NCBI GenBank assembly: GCA_023957125.1
Contig: JAMLHL010000007.1
Coordinates: forward strand, 124,001 to 188,000
Length of the DNA: 64,000 nt
Reading direction: 5' to 3'
Source: Chitinophagaceae bacterium
Lineage (GTDB): Bacteria > Bacteroidota > Bacteroidia > Chitinophagales > Chitinophagaceae
A program made the position numbers and the translations under genes. The notes beneath the pieces are model-generated. The model was given only the letters and a program-made list of their open reading frames with translations. It searched no databases and was not told where the DNA came from. Below are positions 17,474 to 25,142 of the stretch, one piece after another (positions within the stretch are counted from its first letter, which is position 1; each line of letters opens with the position of its first letter).

Positions 17474-19993
17474 ATGTCTCATAATATCCCCGGGCATCTC
17501 ACAGGTCTTTCGGAGGAGGAATTAAAAATCTCCCGGATAAAATCCGGTTACAACAAGGCTGTCAGCAGCAAAGAGAGTACCTGGTATCTGATGTTGCTCG
17601 ATATTTTGAAACAACCGATGTTGCTTTTGCTGATCGCGGTGGCTGTTATCTATGTGATCGTAGGCAATTATTCCGAAGCTGTTTTTATGATGGGAGCGAT
17701 CGCCGCCGTTTCAGGAATTTCTTTTTACCAGGACAATCGCAGTAAAAAGGCATTGGAGGCATTGGAAAAACTCAATGAACCGTTAAGTACCGTTATCCGG
17801 GATGCAAAGGTGATAAAAATTCCCACACCCGAAATTGCAGTGGGTGATTTGTGCATCATTGAAGAAGGGAAAATGATCAATGCCGATGGAGAGATTGTGC
17901 ACAGCAACGATTTTTCGGTGAATGAGGCTTCACTCACCGGCGAAAGCTTCCCGGTTTTTAAAAGCCGGGAAACCGAAGACAAAAAAGTATATAGCGGCAC
18001 ATTGGTGGTATCGGGTTTAGCCGTTTTCAAAGTAGAAAAAATAGGCGCAGCAACAAAATTGGGAGGAATCGGACAATCCATTCAGAACATCCAGGAAGAA
18101 CGTTCGCCGTTGCAAATCCAGATCACCCGGTTTGTAAAATGGATGGCTATTACCGGGATCGCCGTTTTTCTGCTGGTATGGATCTATAGCTTCTGGAAAT
18201 CCGGGGATATCATTAATAGTTTGTTGGCCGCACTCACCCTGGCAATGTCCATTTTACCGGAAGAGATCCCGGTCGCCTTTACCACTTTTATGGCCCTCGG
18301 AGCATGGAAACTGATGCGGGAAGGTGTTATCATCAAACGAAGCAGCGTAGTGGAAACACTGGGAAGCACCACCGTTATCTGTACTGATAAGACGGGAACG
18401 ATCACTGAAAACTCGATGCACCTGAAAGCGCTTTTTGATTACCGCTCCAATCGCGTTTTTGACGATCAGCATTTTGACGCCCCCGGACTTTCCGAACTCA
18501 TCCGTTTTGCCATGTGGAGCAGTGAGCCGGTTCCGTTTAACCCGATGGAAAAAACACTTCACGGGGTTTATGAACAAACACAAGCCCACGACCAGCGAAA
18601 GGATTTTCAAATGGTCCATGAATACCCGATGGAGGGCAAACCACCGATGATGACGCATGTTTTAGAAAACCACTCGGGTCAAAGGATCATTGCCGCCAAG
18701 GGCGCACCTGAGGCCATTCTCTCCGTATCCAACCTTTTGGAAAGCGAAAAAGAAAGGCTCCGCCTGCAAATTCAGAATTTCGGAAAACAAGGTTACCGGG
18801 TGCTGGGCATAGCCAAATCTAATTTTGAAGGAAATGACCTCCCCGGAAAACAACAGGATCTCCGGTTTGAGTTTTTGGGATTTACGGTATTTTACGATCC
18901 GCCAAAAAAAGGTATCCGGCAGGTATTTCAGAAAATTTACGAGGCGGGGATCAAGGTAAAAGTCATCACCGGCGACCATGCCGACACTACTTATACGATT
19001 GCCCGGCAGGCAGGGATTATCAATGAAACACCGGTAGTAAACGGGGAAGAGATCGTTCATTATACCGAAACGGAATTGATAGAACGATCCAGGAAAACAA
19101 CCTTGTTTGCCCGGATGTTTCCAGAAGCCAAACTGGCATTAGTGAATGCATTGAAACAAGACGGCGAAGTGGTGGCGATGCTGGGCGACGGGGTAAACGA
19201 TGCACCTGCATTGAAAGCAGCGCATATTGGCGTAGCGATGGGAACCAAAGGAACCGAAATTGCAAAAGCAGCCGCTTCCCTGGTGATCACAAACGATGAT
19301 CTGGACAAACTGATCACGGGGATCGCGGCAGGAAGAAGAATTTATGCCAACATTAAAAAAGCTATTCAGTATATTATATCCATTCATATTCCCATTATCC
19401 TTACAGTGTCTTTACCGTTATTACTCGGTTGGATTTACCCGTATATTTTCACCCCGGTACACGTTATTTTTTTAGAACTGATCATGGGGCCCACCTGTTC
19501 GATTGTTTACGAAAACGAACCGATGGAGAAAAACACCATGCTGCAAAAACCGAGAAAAATGACGGAAACTTTCCTGAACTGGAAAGAATTAGGCGTCAGC
19601 ATCATCCAGGGACTGATGATCACCCTGGGAATTTTATTCATCTACCGGTACGCCGTACAAAACGGCGCCAACGAAGAAACGACGAGGGCCATGGTTTTTA
19701 CCACTTTGATTTTTGCCAATGTATTTTTGAGTCTGGTCAACCGCTCCTTCGTCTATAGTATGCCCGACAGTTTTCAATACAAAAATGGCCTGTTTCCGCT
19801 CATTATCGGGGCTACGTTGGCCTTTTTATTCGCCATATTGTACATACCGCCATTGGCCTCTTTCTTCCGGCTAACCGGATTGCAGATCCGGACGTTAGGG
19901 ATTTCATTTTTAACGGCCGCAGTATCGGTTTTGTGGTTCGAAATATATAAGTGGGGGAAGAGAAGAAAAAAAGATGATATGGCATACAGCTAA
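17474..19993 (+). CDS. P2-type cation-translocating P-type ATPase
   Basis: 839-aa ion pump. It has an N-terminal cation-ATPase domain (GLSEEELKISR), the actuator motif SLTGES, and a membrane segment with PEEIP (262-266), where Ca2+ pumps have PEGLP. Phosphorylation occurs at D305 in DKTGT. The P-domain hinge is GDGVNDAPAL near 571, and several C-terminal helices follow. It lacks the CPC/CPH motif and the heavy-metal-associated domains of P1B copper pumps, so despite lying back to back with the copper-type operon it is more likely a Ca2+, Na+ or other P2-type pump. The start ATG at 17474 is well placed. Confidence 0.88.
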   Translation: MSHNIPGHLTGLSEEELKISRIKSGYNKAVSSKESTWYLMLLDILKQPMLLLLIAVAVIYVIVGNYSEAVFMMGAIAAVSGISFYQDNRSKKALEALEKLNEPLSTVIRDAKVIKIPTPEIAVGDLCIIEEGKMINADGEIVHSNDFSVNEASLTGESFPVFKSRETEDKKVYSGTLVVSGLAVFKVEKIGAATKLGGIGQSIQNIQEERSPLQIQITRFVKWMAITGIAVFLLVWIYSFWKSGDIINSLLAALTLAMSILPEEIPVAFTTFMALGAWKLMREGVIIKRSSVVETLGSTTVICTDKTGTITENSMHLKALFDYRSNRVFDDQHFDAPGLSELIRFAMWSSEPVPFNPMEKTLHGVYEQTQAHDQRKDFQMVHEYPMEGKPPMMTHVLENHSGQRIIAAKGAPEAILSVSNLLESEKERLRLQIQNFGKQGYRVLGIAKSNFEGNDLPGKQQDLRFEFLGFTVFYDPPKKGIRQVFQKIYEAGIKVKVITGDHADTTYTIARQAGIINETPVVNGEEIVHYTETELIERSRKTTLFARMFPEAKLALVNALKQDGEVVAMLGDGVNDAPALKAAHIGVAMGTKGTEIAKAAASLVITNDDLDKLITGIAAGRRIYANIKKAIQYIISIHIPIILTVSLPLLLGWIYPYIFTPVHVIFLELIMGPTCSIVYENEPMEKNTMLQKPRKMTETFLNWKELGVSIIQGLMITLGILFIYRYAVQNGANEETTRAMVFTTLIFANVFLSLVNRSFVYSMPDSFQYKNGLFPLIIGATLAFLFAILYIPPLASFFRLTGLQIRTLGISFLTAAVSVLWFEIYKWGKRRKKDDMAYS

Positions 19994-20052
19994 TGAAACT
20001 TCCATTAAGCTGGTGAATACCGGGCATTAAGCTTGCCGGGTTAAACAAAATG

Positions 20053-20086
20053 GGTTTGCCGGCGTTACGATGAACGCCGGCAAACC
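20053..20086. terminator. 14-bp perfect stem-loop between convergent genes
   Basis: GGTTTGCCGGCGTT at 20053-20066 pairs perfectly with 20073-20086 around a 6-nt loop. It lies between the converging ATPase and outer-membrane protein genes and could end both transcripts, although only short T-rich stretches follow on either strand. Confidence 0.6.
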
Positions 20087-20127
20087 AAAAATGAAGCACG
20101 AGAAGCCTGTTCCTGAAAAAATGCCGT

Positions 20128-20850
20128 CTATTTTAGAAAAGAATAGCCTACGGAAATGGAAAACACCCTGTTTTTTATAGCCCAGTAAGCTTTTTCATCA
20201 CTGTTTGAATATTCACTTTTATTCAGGTTTAACAACCCCAGTCCAAAGTTTGCCCCCAGGCTCAGTTTTTTGCTTAACTGGTAACCTGCCAGTAAATTAA
20301 CACCAAAATCGAACCGCTTCCGATAGGCATTTTCTCCGCTAAAAACAATCTTCCCGGACTCAGCGGCATTTTCGATATCTCCGTCTCCGTAATCTTCCTC
20401 ATATTTTTCCTTCCATTTTCCCGATAAAGCATAGCCTGCATAGGGCCCGGCGCCAAAATAAAACCTGCCTTTTTTGTACACGGCATTTACCGGGATTTCG
20501 AGGTACATCAGGTTTTCTTTAAAGCTTCCTTCATAATAAAAGTCTTCAAAATCATCCTCACCCGACCATAGCTCTTTGGATCCTTTGCCGGTTAATAAAA
20601 GTCCTGCCTGCAGAGAAAAGGCTTCCGTAATCGTATAATCTGCGTAACCGCCTAAGTGAAAGGATACTACAGGTATGTTTGTAAATCCGTCTTCTTTCAT
20701 TTCCTTTTTATATTCGCTGCTCAGTCCAAAATAGGCCGCATTAACGCCTGCTTTGATACCATAAGTGATCCTGCTGCCGGGCGATTGGGCAAGAGAAGGA
20801 TTGCTGCTGAATAAGATAGCCACCGTTAATAAGGTGATGAATCGTTTCAT
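20128..20850 (-). CDS. Outer-membrane beta-barrel protein (PorT/OmpW-like)
   Basis: 240 aa with signal peptide MKRFITLLTVAILFSSNPSLAQ. Alternating amphipathic strands follow, starting ITYGIKAGVNAAYFG and ending FSISVGYSFLK, the typical closing strand of small 8-stranded Bacteroidota barrels (outer membrane protein beta-barrel domain). Acidic, Tyr-rich loops lie near residues 110-155. Function unknown; it stands alone and converges on the P-type ATPase gene. Confidence 0.78.
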   Translation of the reverse strand: MKRFITLLTVAILFSSNPSLAQSPGSRITYGIKAGVNAAYFGLSSEYKKEMKEDGFTNIPVVSFHLGGYADYTITEAFSLQAGLLLTGKGSKELWSGEDDFEDFYYEGSFKENLMYLEIPVNAVYKKGRFYFGAGPYAGYALSGKWKEKYEEDYGDGDIENAAESGKIVFSGENAYRKRFDFGVNLLAGYQLSKKLSLGANFGLGLLNLNKSEYSNSDEKAYWAIKNRVFSISVGYSFLK

Positions 20851-20992
20851 CGTGTCTGGGTTTTAGATGATTATTTAATTGTTTGCTGTTATTATCGCCG
20901 GATTCCCGGAAAGGTCAACAGTCTATTGATAAAAAATTTTAAGCCACCAGATGGAAAACAACCTTCCGAGCTTCAATATGAGATATAATTTT

Positions 20993-21051
20993 CCGGTCGG
21001 TGGGACACCGACCGGTAGCGGACGCTACAGGCGGGTGTCACCACCCGCCTG
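20993..21051. repeat. Pair of perfect hairpins (REP-like)
   Basis: Two GC-rich palindromes stand side by side: 10-bp arms 20993-21002/21006-21015 with a 3-nt loop, and 10-bp arms 21028-21037/21042-21051 with a 4-nt loop. Neither is followed by poly-T. They mark the left border of the decayed island. Confidence 0.7.
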
Positions 21052-21144
21052 CGACAATTATATATACACTGTCATTAACTAATTCATTTTCAATAAATTA
21101 AAATGGTGTATTCTGCTTTGTTGCACCTGAGTGCAGGAGGAATT

Positions 21145-21330
21145 TTAAATGCACCCACAGAAGTTGATTAAAGCAATTGATATAGATTTGCCAACACTAT
21201 TATAAGTATCTTTTTTGTTTTGGGTATAGTCATTATTATGTCTTCTTCCAACGATAAGTGAAAGTCCAGACCTGTTAAACTCAATCGTCTTGAATCCAGG
21301 GTTATTTGCTGATAGTTTTATTAACCGCAT
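21145..21330 (-). pseudogene. ABC-3C system ATPase (DUF2326), N-terminal fragment
   Basis: 61 codons beginning MRLIKLSANNPGFKTIEFNR and reaching the Walker A element (NSVGKS) followed by SIALINFC. This is the start of the SMC/Rad50-like DUF2326 ATPase of ABC-three-component systems. The intact protein is several hundred residues; here it is cut about 10 residues after Walker A, so no ATPase remains. It overlaps the middle-component frame by 29 bp, as expected for an operon. Family recognition is from memory of its conserved N-terminus. Confidence 0.7.
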
Positions 21331-21529
21331 TATAAATTAGTCCTTCAGAATTAATATCAATTGCTCCAATAAGAAATAAATAATTCAAAGCCAAAACTAC
21401 ATTATCGAAACCGTGATAAGCAAAAGATTTTTTAGTCTCATTTTGCTTACCCACCTTAAACCAAAGTTGATCTATAGGTTTAGGCCCATCATTTAAATAC
21501 TTTAGAAGATAGGCTCCCAAACCCAGCAA
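21302..21529 (-). pseudogene. ABC-3C middle component (MC6-type), 5'-truncated
   Basis: The reading SESLLGLGAYLLKYLNDGPKPIDQLW and on to the stop at 21302 matches the small middle component (about 75-85 aa) of ABC-3C systems. The nominal start is a TTG in the middle of the conserved SESLLGLG segment. The residues before it in frame continue ISES, but the normal N-terminus has been lost at a deletion joint with the upstream effector fragment near 21540. It might still be translated but has lost its partners. Confidence 0.65.
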
Positions 21530-21744
21530 TGATTCAGATATCCTGTAGATTTAATAAATCCATCATTTTTTCTATCCCCGTATTGTCCTTATGGTTTAAT
21601 TTGTATAAATTCCGCATTACGCAGTCGCATGACTTTGGAAAACAAATTCTCATAGTCCTGGCCATTTCGCTGGTGTATTTCGAGTTGAAATAAACGTCTG
21701 GCTATATATAAACCATCAGCAGTCAGGGTTGTAAAGATTGCAAT
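21530..21744 (-). pseudogene. ABC-3C effector component, N-terminal fragment with in-frame stop
   Basis: Minus-strand reading GQDYENLFSKVMRLRNAEFI, then QIKP-stop-GQYGDRKNDGFIKSTG. The pattern (GQ-x-[YF]-E-x-LF, then ...GDRKNDG) is the conserved N-terminal block of ABC-3C effector proteins that precedes variable domains. A TAA at 21589-21591 interrupts it, and after STG the sequence jumps straight into the middle-component gene, so the whole C-terminal effector domain is deleted. It starts right after the higA stop. Basis: conserved-motif recognition. Confidence 0.6.
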
Positions 21745-21759
21745 CGTTTTAAGTTATAT

Positions 21760-22206
21760 TTAGGCAATAGCCAATTTCTTCTTCGTATTCATAACACTTG
21801 CATTTCGTAAATGAGAGTTTTCAGGAACAATTAATTTATAAGGACGGTTAAATGCTTCCTGTGATACTTTGAAATAATCAGCCAGTTTTCTGATGACTTC
21901 TTTAGAAAGCCCTTTTTTATAGTTTAGGATATCAGAAACATAGCCTTTACTTATCCCAAGTATTTCAACCATGTTTTTAGCTTTCAGATTGTTTTCTTTA
22001 ATGAAAGATTGCAGGAGTTGTATAGGATCTAATTCAGTAGAAGCAATATGTTCTGCATCCCACTTTTCAATTAGCAGGGTGAGCAAGGCTATCTCATCCT
22101 TTGTATTTCTGTCTTTTAAACCTGAAAACACAAGGTTTTCTAAAACATTACAATATTCCTTATACTGATTTTTACCAGTAATTACTTTGTATTTAAGCGT
22201 TTCCAT
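21760..22206 (-). CDS. higA: HigA-family antitoxin
   Basis: 148-aa antitoxin of a HigBA type II system. An acidic N-terminal region is followed by an HTH domain at about 85-130 (MVEILGISKGYVSDILNYKK), the DNA-binding part that represses the operon. Downstream of higB by 12 nt, the reversed toxin-first order typical of HigBA. Both genes look intact and were probably retained while the neighbouring defence genes decayed. Confidence 0.88.
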   Translation of the reverse strand: METLKYKVITGKNQYKEYCNVLENLVFSGLKDRNTKDEIALLTLLIEKWDAEHIASTELDPIQLLQSFIKENNLKAKNMVEILGISKGYVSDILNYKKGLSKEVIRKLADYFKVSQEAFNRPYKLIVPENSHLRNASVMNTKKKLAIA

Positions 22207-22218
22207 AATGCGATTTTA

Positions 22219-22551
22219 TTAATAATTGCTTACACTATATTGTTCACCGGCTTTACATAACTTATCATATTCGGCATGTGTTCCGATCCAACAAATAAAT
22301 AGATGCACCTGTTTGTCGCCAAAAGCATATTTTCCAATCAATCTATACTTATTACCACCTATATCAAAGACGACCCTACTTGAACTATTTCCCAATAAGT
22401 CTGTACCAGGAAAAGTACCCTGCATATCTGCTGGTATTTTCCAGTCTGCATACTTCAATTTAGCACACCATTCATTGAGTGATACCCTACTCTGAGCATT
22501 TTGCTTCGTATAAGTATCAATTGTTTCCTTTCTTATGAGATGAACTTTCAT
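22219..22551 (-). CDS. higB: HigB-family mRNA interferase toxin
   Basis: 110-aa RelE-fold toxin of the HigB family (WKIPADMQGTFPGTDLLG, VVFDIGGNKYRLIGKYAF and HLFICWIGTHAEYDKL are the family's conserved blocks). It cleaves mRNA on the ribosome and is neutralised by HigA from the next gene. The ATG at 22551 lies only 2 nt after a perfect -7 box, so the transcript is predicted to begin at or next to the start codon. Length is normal, with no internal stop. Confidence 0.88.
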   Translation of the reverse strand: MKVHLIRKETIDTYTKQNAQSRVSLNEWCAKLKYADWKIPADMQGTFPGTDLLGNSSSRVVFDIGGNKYRLIGKYAFGDKQVHLFICWIGTHAEYDKLCKAGEQYSVSNY

Positions 22552-22553
22552 GA

Positions 22554-22595
22554 CAAAGATACACTTTTTTTCAAAGAGTTCACAAAAAGAGAACT
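22554..22595 (-). promoter_or_regulatory. higBA promoter with overlapping inverted repeat
   Basis: Minus strand: a TATCTTTG -7 box (22554-22561) and, about 20 bp upstream, a TTTTTG -33 region lying inside an AGTTC-N9-GAACT inverted repeat (22577-22595). The repeat is well placed to be the HigA operator blocking the -33 element. Confidence 0.5.
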
Positions 22596-22724
22596 TTTAA
22601 TTTTTTAGATAAAATAAACATAGAAATTTTCATTCAAATCAAGAAATAACGTTGTTATAAGGTGTTACTATTCAGTATAAATTGTCAACATAAAGTATAA
22701 CATTGAGGGCTTTGTCTTTTCACT

Positions 22725-23130
22725 TTAAGTTGCTTTTTTTGCCTTCGCACTTTTTTTATCCAATAGACTCTTTCTAAATTCCCGAAATTCAGAAAGAATG
22801 GCTTCCCGCTCTTTCTTGTCTTTTGTTCCGGGAAAAACTATTGATTCTGCAATTTCTTCCGGAGTGTACTTTTTTCGTCTTTCCTTACTATCACCCCTTC
22901 CAATCCCGGCGTATTCATGATCCGTTCCAGTTCATCCTGTACGATTTTCTTTGCTTCTTGTTTCACCCGTAAGAAATTCTCCCGGATTACCTGGTTGTCC
23001 TCCGTTTGTTGCGGTAAATCGGCAGTAGCGACCTGCTGCTGAGCCTGTTTTTGAAAATTCCGTAATGTGGGGTTCGGCTACCAATATCGTGAACAGTTTA
23101 TCGAGGGGCGTTTGTGCCGGTTCGATAAAG
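22725..23130 (-). pseudogene. Frameshifted C-terminal fragment of an unknown accessory protein
   Basis: Three minus-strand frames join into one continuous, Lys/Glu/Gln-rich reading: IEPAQTPLDKLFTILVAEP (to about 23060), then PTLRNFQKQAQQQ ... ELERIMNTPGLEGVIV (to about 22885), then KKYTPEEIAESIVFPGTKDK ... and a TAA at 22725. At least two indels break it, and the 5' end stops at the tRNA terminator. I do not recognise the family; the helical, charged character would suit a mobile-element accessory protein. It occupies most of the 625-bp gap between higB and tRNA-Leu. Confidence 0.5.
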
Positions 23131-23131
23131 A

Positions 23132-23164
23132 AAAAGGTTATAAATCAATGACTTATAACCTTTT
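23132..23164 (-). terminator. Terminator of tRNA-Leu
   Basis: 12-bp perfect inverted repeat (23132-23143/23153-23164, 9-nt loop). Read on the minus strand it runs on into CTTTTTCTTTA, and it begins 12 nt after the tRNA 3' end. Confidence 0.75.
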
Positions 23165-23176
23165 CGATACTTTAGT

Positions 23177-23265
23177 TGGTGCCCAAGACTGGATTCGAAC
23201 CAGCACGCCGAAAAACCGGCGCTACCACCTCAAAGTAGTGCGTCTACCAATTTCGCCACCTGGGC
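23177..23265 (-). tRNA. tRNA-Leu (anticodon GAG), CCA encoded
   Basis: 89-nt class II tRNA. Acceptor arms GCCCAGG and CTTGGGC pair with one G-U. The D-arm contains GGTAGAC, the anticodon stem is CTACT/GGTAG with loop TTGAGGT (anticodon GAG, reading CUC/CUU), and a long variable arm CGCCGG/TTTTTCGGCG is present. The T-arm is GGTTCGAATCC, and CCA is encoded at 23179-23177. Its 3' side faces the decayed island, the usual arrangement for elements integrated at tRNA genes. Confidence 0.95.
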
Positions 23266-23425
23266 ATGCAGTTTTAAAGAAGCGCAAAGGTAGCGTTTTT
23301 CCGAAATCCAAACGAGAACCACTCCATGATTTTTTGGTATCTCAAAGACTATTCAAAACGGATAAACCGATATTATTCAAATTCGTGGAAAGATTTGTTG
23401 AAGTAAGGTCTTGCAGCAATAAAAT

Positions 23426-25072
23426 CTATCTTTCAATTTTTACTCTTCTCAAATCCAGGAGATTCAGGCTGTTGGGAACAAAATTTTTAACCCAGGGATG
23501 GGAAAGCCGGATCACCATATCGTACCACAAAGGCACAATGGGCGCATCGGCTATGATCATATTATCCATACGGTTGTACAGTTCATACCGGGCCGAATCA
23601 TTTTCCTCCTGCAAAGCTTTTTGGTACAGTTGATCATACTCCGGGTTGTTATAACGTGTATAGTTGGGGGGCGCCGGGTTTTTGCCGTAAAAAACACTCA
23701 GATAATTTTCTGCATCCGGATAATCCGCCATCCAGCTTCCCCTGAAAAACAGGGCCTGCGATTTGGCGGTTTGTTCCAGCAATACGCTTTTCTGCACCAC
23801 TTCCACCTGAATTTTAATCCCGATATCTTCCAACTGGCGGGCTATAAAACTGCCCAGTTCCGCATAGAGAGGAATGGTGAGCAACCTGATCTCCGGCAGG
23901 CCTTTTCCATCGGGGAAACCGGCTTCCTTCAACAATTGCCTTGCTTTGGCAACATTATAGTTGTATCCCCTCACTTTAGCGCTGTCGAAAGAAGGCATTC
24001 CGGCAGGGATAAACCCGTTTACCGCAGGAATGCCGAGGGAATTGCGCAGGTACATCATCATTTTTTTCCGGTCGAATCCATAATTGATGGCCTGCCGCAC
24101 GGCTTTTATACGAAGCGGATGATTCTTCAGTAAGGAATTAGTGGTATCGGATAATATTCCCAGGTATTCAGTATTTAAGAAACTGTGTTTGGTAAGACGG
24201 ATCTTCCCCTGCCACTCCTTCCTGAGCTCCCCGGCTTTTGTAAAAACCTCGTCTTTGAAAGAGGCGTCAATATCATTTACAAAATCCAGCTTTCCCTGGG
24301 TGAATTCCAAAAACTCTGTGGCTTTATTGTCGAGGAAAGAAACCCTGATCCCGTCAATATAGGGCAACCGGTTTCCAACACTATCGCATTCAAAATAATG
24401 TTCGTTTTTAGCCATAAGCAGGATTTGTCCCTCTTCCCAGCGGGTAAACCGGAAAGGCCCGGTGCCGCATGGCCGGCGACCGAAGCGAATACCCTCTTTT
24501 TCGATCACCTCCCGGGGCACAACAGAACAGTATTGCATACTTAAAATACCCAGGATGGGAGGAAACGGGCGAAGCAATCGGAGTTGAAAAGTGGTATCAT
24601 TTAAGGCGGCAAATCCATTGACGGGATCAACCCGGTCATTAAATATCCAGGCGCCGGGGGATGCCGTAGAGGAACTCATGATCCGTTTCAAACTATACAC
24701 TACATCGTCCGCTGTCATTTTACGCCCCTTACCATTCGGGAAAGCTTCGTTGTCGTGGAAATATACATCGTCCCTGAGGATGAAGGTATATACCAGCCGG
24801 TTGTCCGATATACGCCACCGTTTACACAGGGAAGGCCGGATCTGTAGTTGTTCGTCCACTTCCACCAGGGTATTAAACAACTGGTGGACGGCCCACATGA
24901 TCGCCTGGTTTTTAGCAAAAGCAGGATCGAGGGAACTGATCCCTTCCGGCTGGTTATAACGGAAGATTTGTTTGTCGTGTTGCTTCTTCATATTACATGA
25001 AAAAAAAACAACACAGCAGGCGATAAGGAGAAGTTTCCGGGACAAAAAATATTTTGCGGCGCGTATTTGCAT
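23426..25072 (-). CDS. Oligopeptide-type ABC substrate-binding lipoprotein (SBP family 5)
   Basis: 548-aa extracytoplasmic solute-binding protein of the DppA/OppA/NikA family. Lipoprotein signal with Cys26 (VVFFSC). Family blocks include ISSLDPAFAKNQ at the N-terminus, the MTADDVVYSLKRIM signature near 125, GTGPFRFTRWEEG near 205, and VRQAINYGFDRKKMM near 325. No permease or ATPase genes lie nearby, so it either works with a transporter encoded elsewhere or acts as an orphan peptide-binding protein, which is common in this phylum. It is divergent from the M1 peptidase gene (70-bp shared upstream region), suggesting a peptide-use link. Confidence 0.88.
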   Translation of the reverse strand: MQIRAAKYFLSRKLLLIACCVVFFSCNMKKQHDKQIFRYNQPEGISSLDPAFAKNQAIMWAVHQLFNTLVEVDEQLQIRPSLCKRWRISDNRLVYTFILRDDVYFHDNEAFPNGKGRKMTADDVVYSLKRIMSSSTASPGAWIFNDRVDPVNGFAALNDTTFQLRLLRPFPPILGILSMQYCSVVPREVIEKEGIRFGRRPCGTGPFRFTRWEEGQILLMAKNEHYFECDSVGNRLPYIDGIRVSFLDNKATEFLEFTQGKLDFVNDIDASFKDEVFTKAGELRKEWQGKIRLTKHSFLNTEYLGILSDTTNSLLKNHPLRIKAVRQAINYGFDRKKMMMYLRNSLGIPAVNGFIPAGMPSFDSAKVRGYNYNVAKARQLLKEAGFPDGKGLPEIRLLTIPLYAELGSFIARQLEDIGIKIQVEVVQKSVLLEQTAKSQALFFRGSWMADYPDAENYLSVFYGKNPAPPNYTRYNNPEYDQLYQKALQEENDSARYELYNRMDNMIIADAPIVPLWYDMVIRLSHPWVKNFVPNSLNLLDLRRVKIER

Positions 25073-25142
25073 GGGTTTGTCTTCTTCCCTTCAGGCTTAA
25101 ATGCAAAATTCGGCCTAAATTTAATCTTTAAAACACAGTGGC

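Noticed and set aside
17474..19993. Copper-exporting P1B ATPase partner of the copper operon
   Set aside because: The pump has PEEIP instead of a CPC/CPH motif and no heavy-metal-binding domain, so a copper role is not supported.
20900..23176. Direct repeat of the tRNA-Leu 3' end as an attachment site
   Set aside because: I looked for a second copy of the tRNA 3' segment at the left border and saw none, so no att site is claimed.
23067..23633. 188-codon plus-strand ORF across tRNA-Leu
   Set aside because: It reads through the tRNA and its terminator on the opposite strand and into the 3' end of the SBP gene.
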